Below, piece by piece: positions 6,847 through 15,694 of a DNA stretch of 42,343 nt (position 1 is its first letter; the number at the start of each line of letters is the position of its first letter). The notes under the pieces are model-generated. The model did not search any database, was not told where the DNA came from, and saw nothing but the letters and a program-made list of their open reading frames with translations. Both the position numbers and the translations under genes were made by a program. Where the stretch lies: positions 1 to 42,343 of the forward strand of contig DATKAO010000226.1 of NCBI GenBank assembly GCA_035498015.1. The letters run 5' to 3'. The stretch comes from Myxococcota bacterium (GTDB lineage Bacteria > Myxococcota_A > UBA9160 > SZUA-336).

Positions 6847-7206
6847 ATGATCGACCACGTGAGTCTCCGGGTCAGTGACTTCGGGCGCAGCAAGAAGTTC
6901 TTCGCGGCGGCGCTGGCGCCGTTGGGCTACGCGGTGCTGATGGAGTTCGACGGGGCCGCCGGGCTGGGCGCGGGCCGGCCCGACTTCTGGCTCGGCCAGG
7001 GCACCGCGGGCGGCCCCACGCACGTGTGTTTCGGCGCGGCCAGCCGCCCGCAAGTCGACGCCTTCCACAAGGCCGCGCTCGCCGCCGGCGGCCGCGACAA
7101 CGGCGCTCCGGGCCTGCGGACTCACTACCATCCGACCTACTACGGCGCGTTCGTCCTCGATCCCGACGGGAACAACATCGAGGCCGTATGCCACCTGCCG
7201 GCCTGA
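6847..7206 (+). CDS. VOC-family (glyoxalase-fold) protein
   Basis: A 119-residue VOC protein with one of the best ribosome sites in the window (AGGAGG, 9 nt before ATG 6847). The N-terminal MIDHVSLRVSDFGRSKKFF supplies the first metal-type His (H4). THVCFGAASRPQVDAFHKAAL supplies the second, and GAFVLDPDGNNIEAVCH contains the D-P-D-G-N turn and terminal Glu ligand. All metal positions of the YaeR/lactoylglutathione-lyase-like subgroup are therefore present. Its last 19 bp overlap the start of the GFA-GNAT fusion. Confidence 0.88.
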   Translation: MIDHVSLRVSDFGRSKKFFAAALAPLGYAVLMEFDGAAGLGAGRPDFWLGQGTAGGPTHVCFGAASRPQVDAFHKAALAAGGRDNGAPGLRTHYHPTYYGAFVLDPDGNNIEAVCHLPA

Positions 7207-8090
7207 GCGAGCGCACGGGCGGCTGTCTGTGCGGGCGTGTGCGCTACGCGCTGCGGGGCGCACCGCGCCTGGCGGAGCATTGTCACTGCAGCATGTGCCG
7301 CAAGGCGCACGGCGCGGCATTCGCCAGCTACGGCGAGGTGCGCGCCGCCGACCTCGCCTGGCGCAGCGGCGAGCGCGAGCTGTCGGCCTACCGCTCGTCG
7401 CCCGCGCGCGAGCGGCTGTTCTGCCGGCACTGCGGCTCGAAGCTGGCCATCCGCCGGCTCGACGATCCCGGTGCGCTCGCGCTGCACCTGGCCACGCTGG
7501 ACGACGGCGAGGGCATCCACTTCGCGCGCCACGTCTTCGACGGCGACCGCGTGCCGTGGCTGGGCCCGAGTGACTCGCTGCCGCGCTTCGACCTGTATCC
7601 GGGCTGGGAGGTCGTGCTGCGCCCGACCGTGCCCGACGACCTCGACTTCGTGATGGCGCTCGAGCGTCACCCCGAGAACGCGCCGTTCGTCGGCCAGTGG
7701 AGCCGCGAGCAGCACACGCACGCGATCGAGTCGCCGGACCGCGAGCACTGGCTGATCGCGCGCCGCCGCGACGGCGCGCCGGCGGGCTTCCTGATCGCGT
7801 TCGACCTGCGCGCGGCGGGGCACGGCGTGCACTTGAAGCGCATCGTGCTCGAGAGCAAGGGCCGCGGGCTGGGGCGCGAGGCGATCGGGCAGCTCGCGGC
7901 TCGCAGCTTCGGCGTGCTCCAGGCGAGTCACCTCTGGCTCAGCGTCTACGAGACGAACGAGCGCGCGCAGCGCGCCTACCGCGCGCTCGGCTTCAACGTC
8001 GAAGAGCCCAGTGCGGCGCTGCGCGCCGAGCTTCACGGCGTGGTCGGCGGCTTCTCCGACCGAAGCCTGCTGATGGCGCTGCGGCCGTGA
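7188..8090 (+). CDS. GFA/CENP-V zinc domain fused to a GNAT acetyltransferase
   Basis: A 300-residue two-domain protein in one uninterrupted frame. Residues 10-125 are a GFA (glutathione-dependent formaldehyde-activating-like) domain with seven zinc Cys: C13, C15, C32, C34, C37, C79 and C82. Residues 138-300 are a GNAT: EVVLRPTVPDDLDFVMALER opens it, LKRIVLESKGRGLGREAIGQ is the acetyl-CoA loop and YETNERAQRAYRALGF is motif B. ATG 7188 overlaps the VOC gene by 19 bp. The pairing may act on thiol adducts or amines, but this is speculation. A frameshift joining two genes is unlikely, since a smooth linker (GPSDSLPRFDLYPGW) bridges the domains. Confidence 0.82.
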   Translation: MPPAGLSERTGGCLCGRVRYALRGAPRLAEHCHCSMCRKAHGAAFASYGEVRAADLAWRSGERELSAYRSSPARERLFCRHCGSKLAIRRLDDPGALALHLATLDDGEGIHFARHVFDGDRVPWLGPSDSLPRFDLYPGWEVVLRPTVPDDLDFVMALERHPENAPFVGQWSREQHTHAIESPDREHWLIARRRDGAPAGFLIAFDLRAAGHGVHLKRIVLESKGRGLGREAIGQLAARSFGVLQASHLWLSVYETNERAQRAYRALGFNVEEPSAALRAELHGVVGGFSDRSLLMALRP

Positions 8091-8674
8091 GCGCCGAGCG
8101 CCGGGCCGTCGGCCTGCGCGTGAAGACGGGGCGCGCGACCGCCGTGGTGGTCGCCGGCAGCGCGCAGCAGCCGCGCGTGATCGAGCGCCGGGCCCTGCAG
8201 CTCTACGACCCCGCCGTGCCGCACTCCGGTCAGCCCTACCACGTCGAGCTCGAGCTGCCGCCCGAGGCCGCCGCGCCGCTCCTGGCGCGCGCGCTCGAAG
8301 CCATCCGCGCGGTGGCTGGGCGCGAGCTCGAGGGCCTGCGCGAGTCACTCGTCGGCGACGGCGGCCGGCTGTGCGGGCTCGCGCTGGTGGCGGGCAGCCT
8401 GGGCGATCCCTCCGGCATCCGGAACCCCCACGTGCGCGCGCACGCGCTCGAGGGCCAGGTGTACTGGAAGGCGCTGCAGGCCGCGGCCCAGTCACTGGGC
8501 CTCGCTTGCGCGGTGATCGCCGAGAAGGAGCTGTGGGAGCACGCGGCCCGCGCCCTGGGACGCCGGCCCGACGCGCTGCGCGCAACGCTCGCGGACTGGG
8601 GGCGAGCGCTCGGCAAGCCCTGGGCCGCGGAGGAGAAGTGCGCGGCGCTGGCCGCCTGGTCTGCGCTCCGCTGA
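8087..8674 (+). CDS. Uncharacterised protein
   Basis: A 195-residue protein starting at GTG 8087 and coupled to the fusion gene by GTGA. It opens with a strand-loop-strand (AVGLRVKTGRATAVVVAGS), then has two long helical stretches around HVRAHALEGQVYWKALQAAA. That layout recalls an RNase H/actin-like fold, but no catalytic acidic pattern is clear and I recognise no family. It has no signal peptide or membrane helix. It is the last gene of the run starting near 6477; 45 bp separate it from the next start. Confidence 0.7.
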   Translation: MSAERRAVGLRVKTGRATAVVVAGSAQQPRVIERRALQLYDPAVPHSGQPYHVELELPPEAAAPLLARALEAIRAVAGRELEGLRESLVGDGGRLCGLALVAGSLGDPSGIRNPHVRAHALEGQVYWKALQAAAQSLGLACAVIAEKELWEHAARALGRRPDALRATLADWGRALGKPWAAEEKCAALAAWSALR

Positions 8675-8706
8675 GCAAACTCGTTGCGCCGCGCGGTGGG
8701 CCTGTC

Positions 8707-8712
8707 TACGAT
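8707..8712 (+). promoter_or_regulatory. Candidate -10 hexamer (BNR gene)
   Basis: TACGAT ends 7 nt before ATG 8720. There is no Shine-Dalgarno, and the alternative ATG at 8711 overlaps the hexamer. This supports 8720 as a leaderless start. Confidence 0.42.
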
Positions 8713-8719
8713 GGGCCGC

Positions 8720-9898
8720 ATGCCTCGCCGGCCCCTGCCGCGCAAGTCACTCCCCCGACGGCGGCGAGCCGAAGGCCCCCGCGTCGCTCTGCTCGTGGCG
8801 ACTCGCAAAGGCGCGTTCTTCTACTTCGCCAACGCGGCGCGCACGCGCTGGCGCCTCGAGGGACCGCACTTCCTGGGCCAGATCGTGAACCATGTGGCGC
8901 TCGACCCGCGCGACGGGCGGACGCTCTTGGCCGCGGTTCGCCCGGGCCAGCTCGGGCCCACCATCTACCGCTCGGCGGACCTGGGCGCGACCTGGCAGGA
9001 AGCGAAGCAGCCCCCGGCTTTCGCGCGCGCGCGCGAGGGCGAGCGCGCGCTGGCCGTGAGCCACACCTTCCACCTCACGCCGGGGCACTCGGGCGAGCCC
9101 GGCGTCTGGTACGCCGCCGTGTCTCCGCCCGCGCTCTTCCGCAGCGCGGACGGCGGAGTCACTTGGGCCGGCGTCGAGGGCTGGAACCAGCACCCCATGC
9201 GCTTCCAGTGGTGCCCGCCCGAGGACCAGACGCCCGACGGCTCGATCATGCACTCGGTGATCGTCGATCCGCGCGACCCGAGTCACCTCTACGTGGGCTG
9301 CTCGGGCGGCGGCAGCTTCGAGAGTCTCGACCGCGGTGACTCGTGGCGGCCGCTGAACGAGGGGGTCGAGGTCGACTTCGGCCCCGAGCGCTACCCCGAG
9401 TTCGGCCAGGACCCGCACTGCATGGCGCTGCATCCGCTGCGGCCCGACCGGCTGTACCAGCAGAATCACTGCGGCATCTACCGCCTCGACCGGCCGGCCA
9501 CTCGCTGGCAGCGGGTCGGCCGCAACATGCCGCCCGAGATCGGAGACATCGGCTTCGGTGTCGTGCTGCACCCGCGCGATCCGGACACCGCCTGGGTGTT
9601 TCCCATGGACGGCACGTCGGTCTGGCCGCGCACCAGCATCGGCGGCCAGCCGGCGCTCTACCGCACGCGCGACGCCGGCGCGTCGTGGCTGCGCCAGGAC
9701 CGCGGCCTGCCGCGCGAGCACGCCTGGTACACCGTGAAGCGCCAGGCCTTCTGCGCAGACAGCGGGGACCCGGTGGGGATCTACTTCGGGACCACCAGCG
9801 GCGAGCTGTGGATGAGCCCGAACGAGGGCCGCAGCTTCCGGCAGATCGCGGCGCACCTGCCGCACGTGTACGCAGTCACAGCGGTGACTCCGCGCTGA
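8720..9898 (+). CDS. BNR/Asp-box beta-propeller protein (sialidase/VPS10-like)
   Basis: A 392-residue propeller protein with repeated S-x-D-x-G-x-(T/S)-W Asp boxes: RSADLGATW, RSADGGVTW, ESLDRGDSW, TRDAGASW and SPNEGRSF. The blade strands carry VALDPRDG/VIVDPRDPSHLYVG/VLHPRDPDTAWVF. There is no signal peptide: the basic N-terminus MPRRPLPRKSLPRRRR is cytosolic or nucleic-acid-like. Such proteins are often called exo-alpha-sialidases, but the sialidase Arg triad is not evident, so a glycosidase role is doubtful. It is followed by a MoaD/ThiS-like gene through a TGATG overlap, a pairing I recall from other bacteria. Confidence 0.8.
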   Translation: MPRRPLPRKSLPRRRRAEGPRVALLVATRKGAFFYFANAARTRWRLEGPHFLGQIVNHVALDPRDGRTLLAAVRPGQLGPTIYRSADLGATWQEAKQPPAFARAREGERALAVSHTFHLTPGHSGEPGVWYAAVSPPALFRSADGGVTWAGVEGWNQHPMRFQWCPPEDQTPDGSIMHSVIVDPRDPSHLYVGCSGGGSFESLDRGDSWRPLNEGVEVDFGPERYPEFGQDPHCMALHPLRPDRLYQQNHCGIYRLDRPATRWQRVGRNMPPEIGDIGFGVVLHPRDPDTAWVFPMDGTSVWPRTSIGGQPALYRTRDAGASWLRQDRGLPREHAWYTVKRQAFCADSGDPVGIYFGTTSGELWMSPNEGRSFRQIAAHLPHVYAVTAVTPR

Positions 9899-10155
9899 TG
9901 CAGGTCACCCTGGCCAGCGCCCTGCGCGGCTACACGCAGAACCGAGAGCACGTGCCCGCCTCGGGCGCGACGGTCGACGAGCTGCTGCGCAGCCTCGACC
10001 AGTCGTTTCCCGGCATCCGCTTTCGCATCGTCGACGAGCAGGAGCGGATCCGGGTCCACATCCGCATCTTCGTGAACCGCGAGCTCGCCGGCCTGGGCAG
10101 CGCCGTGCGCGAGGGCGACGACGTGCGGATCCTGTGCGCGCTGAGCGGGGGATGA
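9898..10155 (+). CDS. MoaD/ThiS-family ubiquitin-like sulfur-carrier protein
   Basis: An 85-residue beta-grasp protein ending in LCALSGG. The C-terminal Gly-Gly is the site that is adenylated and thiocarboxylated in MoaD, ThiS and relatives. The body (VTLASALRGYT, TVDELLRSLDQSFPGI, VNRELAGLGSAVREGDDVRIL) follows the MoaD pattern. No MoaE, MoeB/ThiF or thiazole synthase gene is nearby, so its partner is unknown. ATG 9898 overlaps the propeller gene's TGA, implying matched expression. The stop overlaps the next gene as ATGA. Confidence 0.88.
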   Translation: MQVTLASALRGYTQNREHVPASGATVDELLRSLDQSFPGIRFRIVDEQERIRVHIRIFVNRELAGLGSAVREGDDVRILCALSGG

Positions 10156-11180
10156 GCCCGGTCTTCCACCTGGTGAGCGAGCCCGAGCTCGCGGCCGGGA
10201 TCGGCGCGAGTCACTACACGCCCGCGCGCTTCGCCGAGGACGGCTTCGTGCACTGCTGCGCAGACCGCGCAAGCGCGCTGGCGGTGGCGCGCGACTACTT
10301 CGCGGGCGCGACGTCGGCCGTGCTCTTGCTCGAGCTCGACCCCGCGCGGCTCGACGCGCGGCTCGTGTTCGAGGCACCCGCGCCGCTGCCCGGCGCGCCC
10401 ACCACCCACCTGGCCAGCGCGGAGAAGTTCCCGCACGTGTACGGGCCGATCGCGCTGCGCGCGATCGCCGGAGTGGGCCGCCTCGAGCGCCGGGGCGACG
10501 GCTTCGCCTGGCCCGCGGGCTTCGCGCCCCTGGGCGAGTCAGTGGCGGCGGCGCTGGCGGCACGGCTCGGCGCCGGCGAGGCCCGCGGCCTGGCGGCGCT
10601 GCGCCGGCTGCGGCGAGACACCTCGCGCGCGCTGCGCGGCGCGCCGGCCCGGCTCGTGCTCGAGATCGGCCAGTCACTCGTCGCGAGCGGGGCTCCGGGC
10701 GCGCGCGTGCTCGGCAGCGAGCTCGTGCGCCACCACCCGACCGCGCTCTCGGCGCTGCGTGCCGCCGACGCGCGCCGGCTGGCCGGGAGACTCGAGAGCT
10801 GGTCCGACGTCGACGTCTTCGGCTGCGCGATCTCGGGCCAGGCGTTCCGCGACGGGCGGCTCGCCCAGTCCGAGATCCTGCGCTGGACGCGCTCGCGCGA
10901 TCTCTTCTGGCGGCGCGCGGCGCTGGTCAGCACCGTGCCGCTCAACGTCCGCGCGCAGGGCGGAAGCGGCGACGCGCCCCGCACGCTGCGCATCTGCCGC
11001 GCGCTGGTCGACGACCGCGAGGACCTGGTGGTGAAGGCGCTCTCGTGGGCGCTGCGCGCGCTGGCCGAGCGCGATCCGGCCGCGGTGCGGCGCTTCGTCC
11101 AGGCCCACCGCGCGGCGCTGGCCCCGCGCGTGCTGCGCGAGGTCGGAAACAAGCTGCGGACCGGTCGGAAGAATCCGTGA
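10152..11180 (+). CDS. DUF952 domain fused to an AlkD-like DNA alkylation repair domain
   Basis: A 342-residue fusion starting at ATG 10152 (ATGA overlap). Residues 1-105 are DUF952: VFHLVSEPEL, YTPARFAEDGFVHCC, LLLELDPARL and EKFPHVYGPI are its hallmark segments. Residues about 130-342 are a HEAT-like helical domain matching the DNA_alkylation (AlkC/AlkD) family, with WSDVDVFGCAISG, ILRWTRSRDLFWRRAALVS and DREDLVVKALSWALRAL, then VRRFVQAHRAALAPRVLREV. AlkD-type enzymes excise cationic alkylbases. DUF952 has no established activity that I know of. The fusion suggests that it acts with or senses the alkylation substrate, which is inference. Confidence 0.8.
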   Translation: MSPVFHLVSEPELAAGIGASHYTPARFAEDGFVHCCADRASALAVARDYFAGATSAVLLLELDPARLDARLVFEAPAPLPGAPTTHLASAEKFPHVYGPIALRAIAGVGRLERRGDGFAWPAGFAPLGESVAAALAARLGAGEARGLAALRRLRRDTSRALRGAPARLVLEIGQSLVASGAPGARVLGSELVRHHPTALSALRAADARRLAGRLESWSDVDVFGCAISGQAFRDGRLAQSEILRWTRSRDLFWRRAALVSTVPLNVRAQGGSGDAPRTLRICRALVDDREDLVVKALSWALRALAERDPAAVRRFVQAHRAALAPRVLREVGNKLRTGRKNP

Positions 11181-11587
11181 GCACATACGAGGGCGGCTGT
11201 CTCTGCGGCGCGGTGCGCTACCGCGCGACCGGACCGGCGAGCAACGCCACGCTGTGTCACTGCCACAGCTGCCGCAAGGCGTCGGCTGCGCCCATGGTCG
11301 CCTGGGTCACCTTCCCCCGGGCCGGGTTCGTCCTTACCGGCGCCGAGCCGGTGCGCTATCGATCCTCTCCGCAGGTGGTGCGGAGCTTCTGCGGTCGGTG
11401 TGGCACGCCGATCGGCTACGCAAGGGACGACGAACCGGAGACACTCGACGTGACCACGCTGAGCCTCGACCGCGCCGGCGACTTTCCGCCCGCGGACCAG
11501 ACCTGGACCGCCGACGCCGTGGCCTGGGAGCGCACGATCGGCGCTCTGCCGCGCCACCGCGGCCGGCGGAGCGACCCCGATGAGTGA
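11177..11587 (+). CDS. GFA-family zinc protein
   Basis: A 136-residue stand-alone GFA/CENP-V protein, coupled to the preceding gene by GTGA at 11177. The zinc Cys sets are visible: GGCLCG near residues 6-11, LCHCHSCRK near 32-40, and SFCGRCGTP near 73-81. It is a paralogue of the GFA half of the fusion at 7188. The family was named for glutathione-dependent formaldehyde activation, but the activity is disputed and substrates are mostly unknown. Its end overlaps the Nudix start by 8 bp. Confidence 0.88.
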   Translation: MSTYEGGCLCGAVRYRATGPASNATLCHCHSCRKASAAPMVAWVTFPRAGFVLTGAEPVRYRSSPQVVRSFCGRCGTPIGYARDDEPETLDVTTLSLDRAGDFPPADQTWTADAVAWERTIGALPRHRGRRSDPDE

Positions 11588-11996
11588 CTCCGTGCCGGTC
11601 TTCGGCGCGCCGCTCGAAGGCCGCGAGCACCGGCCGCGCGCCGCCGTGTACGCGGTGATTCGCGATGCAGAAGGCCGGGTGGCGGCGGTCAAGACCAGCC
11701 TCGGCCTGATGCTGCCCGGCGGCGGGCTCGAGCGCGGCGAGACGCTGATCGAGTGTCTGCGCCGCGAGCTGCGCGAGGAATGCGCGCGCCCGGTCGCGAT
11801 CGACCGCCAGATCGGCATGGCGCTGGAGTTCTTCGAGACCCTGGAGGGCGCCTTCGAGGGCCGCCACGTGTTCTTCGAGGGCCGCTTCGTCGGCCCCGCG
11901 AGCGGCGTCGCCGAGTACGAGCTGGTGTGGCTCGAGCCCGCGGTCGCGGCGGCCGAGCTCCACCACCGCAGTCATGCGTGGGCGCTCGACCACTGA
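11580..11996 (+). CDS. Nudix hydrolase
   Basis: A 138-residue Nudix protein. The box runs from G48 through E54, R62-E63 and E66-E67, but the final Gly of the consensus is Ala (A69), a mild deviation. The three catalytic Glu residues are intact. [20 protein letters not shown] and [12 protein letters not shown] are typical of MutT/NudF-like hydrolases. ATG 11580 overlaps the GFA stop, so the two are translated together. A full GAGTGACTC motif (11582-11590) spans codons 2-4. Confidence 0.85.
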   Translation: MSDSVPVFGAPLEGREHRPRAAVYAVIRDAEGRVAAVKTSLGLMLPGGGLERGETLIECLRRELREECARPVAIDRQIGMALEFFETLEGAFEGRHVFFEGRFVGPASGVAEYELVWLEPAVAAAELHHRSHAWALDH

Positions 11997-11997
11997 C

Positions 11998-12468
11998 ATG
12001 GCCGGCGTGGTGCGCGCGCGAGTCACTGCCCAGGTCGAGGGCGAGTTCTGCGTGTTCCTGATCGGCATGCGCATCAACAAGCCGTGGAAGCTGCACCGCT
12101 GGCTGCCGGTGGCGCGCGCCATGCGCGCAATGCTCGCCGAGCTCGAGCAGCTGCCCGACGCCGGGTTTCTCGGGGTCGAGCAGTGGTTCGGGAACCCGTC
12201 GATCATGGTGCAGTACTGGCGCTCCTTCGAGCAGCTCGAGGCCTACGCCACCGCGAGAGACCGCGTGCACCTGCCCGCCTGGGCGGCGTTCAACCGCGCC
12301 GTGGGCTCGAACGGCGACGTGGGCATCTGGCACGAGACGTACCGGGTGCGGCCCGGTGACTTCGAGTGCGTGTACAACAACATGCCGCCCTTCGGGCTGG
12401 CGCGCGCGACCAGGACCGTGCCGGCGACCGGCCGGCGCGAGTCCGCCCCGGGCCGGATGAGCCCGTGA
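11998..12468 (+). CDS. DUF4188 (monooxygenase-like) protein
   Basis: A 156-residue protein matching the DUF4188 pattern as I recall it: [22 protein letters not shown], then [38 protein letters not shown] and IWHETYRV, near YNNMPPFGL. The fold resembles dimeric alpha-beta barrel haem or quinol monooxygenases, and databases sometimes label it phenylacetaldoxime dehydratase- or monooxygenase-like. ATG 11998 lies 1 nt after the Nudix stop, so it belongs to the same transcript. Confidence 0.75.
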   Translation: MAGVVRARVTAQVEGEFCVFLIGMRINKPWKLHRWLPVARAMRAMLAELEQLPDAGFLGVEQWFGNPSIMVQYWRSFEQLEAYATARDRVHLPAWAAFNRAVGSNGDVGIWHETYRVRPGDFECVYNNMPPFGLARATRTVPATGRRESAPGRMSP

Positions 12469-12486
12469 CTCGCTGAGGAGCCGGGC

Positions 12487-12927
12487 ATGCCCGTCGAGGT
12501 CATCGGCATCGACCACGTGTATCTCTGCGTGCGCGACCTGGCGCGCTCCAAGCGCTTCTACGACGGAGTCATGGGCGTGCTGGGCTATGCGCAGCTCGAG
12601 GCGCCGATCGGCGGCGACCCGCACGTGCACTACTACAACCGCCAGTTCGGCTTCTCGCTGCGGCCGGCGCGCAGCGCCGCGAGTCACGACCCGTACGCGC
12701 CGGGGCTGCACCACTTCTGCTTCCGCGTCGTGGACGAGCGCGCGGTCGACCGCGCCTTCGGCGAGCTGCGGGCGCTCGGCGTCGGCGCCAGCGCGCCGCG
12801 CCTGTACCCGGAGTACTCGGCCGACTACTACGCCACGTTCTTCGAGGACCCCGACGGAATCCGGCTCGAGATCACGAACTTCCGCGAGGTCCGGCGCCGG
12901 CGCATGTTCGACTGGGAGGCGCGCTGA
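12487..12927 (+). CDS. VOC-family (glyoxalase-fold) protein
   Basis: A 146-residue VOC protein. VIGIDHVYLCVRDLARSKRFYDGVM provides the first His, LHHFCFRVVDERAVDRAFGELRALG the second, and YYATFFEDPDGIRLEITNF the third metal ligand (Glu) with the D-P-D-G turn. The metal site is therefore complete, suggesting true catalysis, possibly a dioxygenase- or glyoxalase-like reaction. The start has a GAGGAG site about 9 nt upstream. It is likely the last gene of the run from 8720, with a small hairpin after it. Confidence 0.88.
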   Translation: MPVEVIGIDHVYLCVRDLARSKRFYDGVMGVLGYAQLEAPIGGDPHVHYYNRQFGFSLRPARSAASHDPYAPGLHHFCFRVVDERAVDRAFGELRALGVGASAPRLYPEYSADYYATFFEDPDGIRLEITNFREVRRRRMFDWEAR

Positions 12928-12942
12928 GCGCAGCAATGCGCT
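12927..12942 (+). terminator. Short hairpin after the VOC gene
   Basis: AGCGCA-gcaa-TGCGCT forms a perfect 6-bp stem with a GNRA loop, beginning on the last base of the stop codon. No T-tract follows, so intrinsic termination would be weak. It may simply protect the 3' end or be chance. Confidence 0.25.
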
Positions 12943-12968
12943 GCGCGGCAATTCGCCTCGCGCGCGCC

Positions 12969-12974
12969 TAACCT
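12969..12974 (+). promoter_or_regulatory. Candidate -10 hexamer (zinc-ribbon membrane protein)
   Basis: TAACCT ends 9 nt before GTG 12984, with no ribosome site. Inferred leaderless or short-leader promoter. Confidence 0.38.
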
Positions 12975-12983
12975 TCGGGCCGC

Positions 12984-13370
12984 GTGACCACGCTCGACCT
13001 CACGATCCGTGCGTCCACGTACGGGAAGACGCCGACCGCGCTCAGCGCGCGTGTGCACGAGTTCACGCGCGCAGAGCGCGTGCGGCGCGGCCTGCGCGCG
13101 TTCCTGCCCTGGTTCGGTGCGGGCTGCGGCATGCTGATCCTCCCGCCCCATGTCGTGTGGCTCGCGACCTGGACCACGGTCGGCGTGGTGTTCGGGCGCA
13201 AGCGCTACCGCCAGCTACGCGAATTTGTGTCGCTCCGGGGCGCGTGTCCGGACTGCGGCAAGACCGAGGACCTGAAGCTCCCCGACGCGCTGCCGGCCAT
13301 CCAGCGCTGCGCCTCGTGCGGGGCCTTCCTCAAGCTCGAAGACACGGAGACCGCCGCGCCGCTCGGCTAG
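12984..13370 (+). CDS. Small membrane protein with C-terminal zinc ribbon
   Basis: A 128-residue protein, family not recognised. Residues 40-70 are hydrophobic ([31 protein letters not shown]) and could form a helical hairpin. The C-terminus holds two Cys pairs, C88-x2-C91 and C109-x2-C112, typical of a zinc ribbon facing the cytoplasm. It starts at GTG 12984. Its TAG stop (13368-13370) lies inside the hexamer ahead of the copper ATPase gene, 13 bp away, so the two may be linked in expression. A metal-related role is only a guess from position. Confidence 0.65.
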   Translation: MTTLDLTIRASTYGKTPTALSARVHEFTRAERVRRGLRAFLPWFGAGCGMLILPPHVVWLATWTTVGVVFGRKRYRQLREFVSLRGACPDCGKTEDLKLPDALPAIQRCASCGAFLKLEDTETAAPLG

Positions 13371-13373
13371 CAT
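13368..13373 (+). promoter_or_regulatory. Candidate -10 hexamer overlapping an upstream TAG stop (copper ATPase)
   Basis: TAGCAT ends 10 nt before ATG 13384. Its first three bases are the stop codon of the zinc-ribbon protein. Confidence 0.38.
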
Positions 13374-13383
13374 CCAAGCGCGG

Positions 13384-15693
<2,310 letters not shown>

Positions 15694-15694
15694 G

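Noticed and set aside
5245-7320. A 691-codon open frame on the minus strand
   Set aside because: It lies opposite five well-supported plus-strand genes with recognisable motifs. Its product is Arg/Ala/Pro-rich low complexity, as expected for an antisense shadow in GC-rich DNA.
8720-9898. Calling the propeller protein a true secreted sialidase
   Set aside because: There is no signal peptide and the catalytic Arg triad is not evident; Asp boxes alone occur in many unrelated propellers.
12927-12942. Calling the hairpin a strong intrinsic terminator
   Set aside because: The stem is only 6 bp and no T-run follows. It is listed only as a low-confidence structure.
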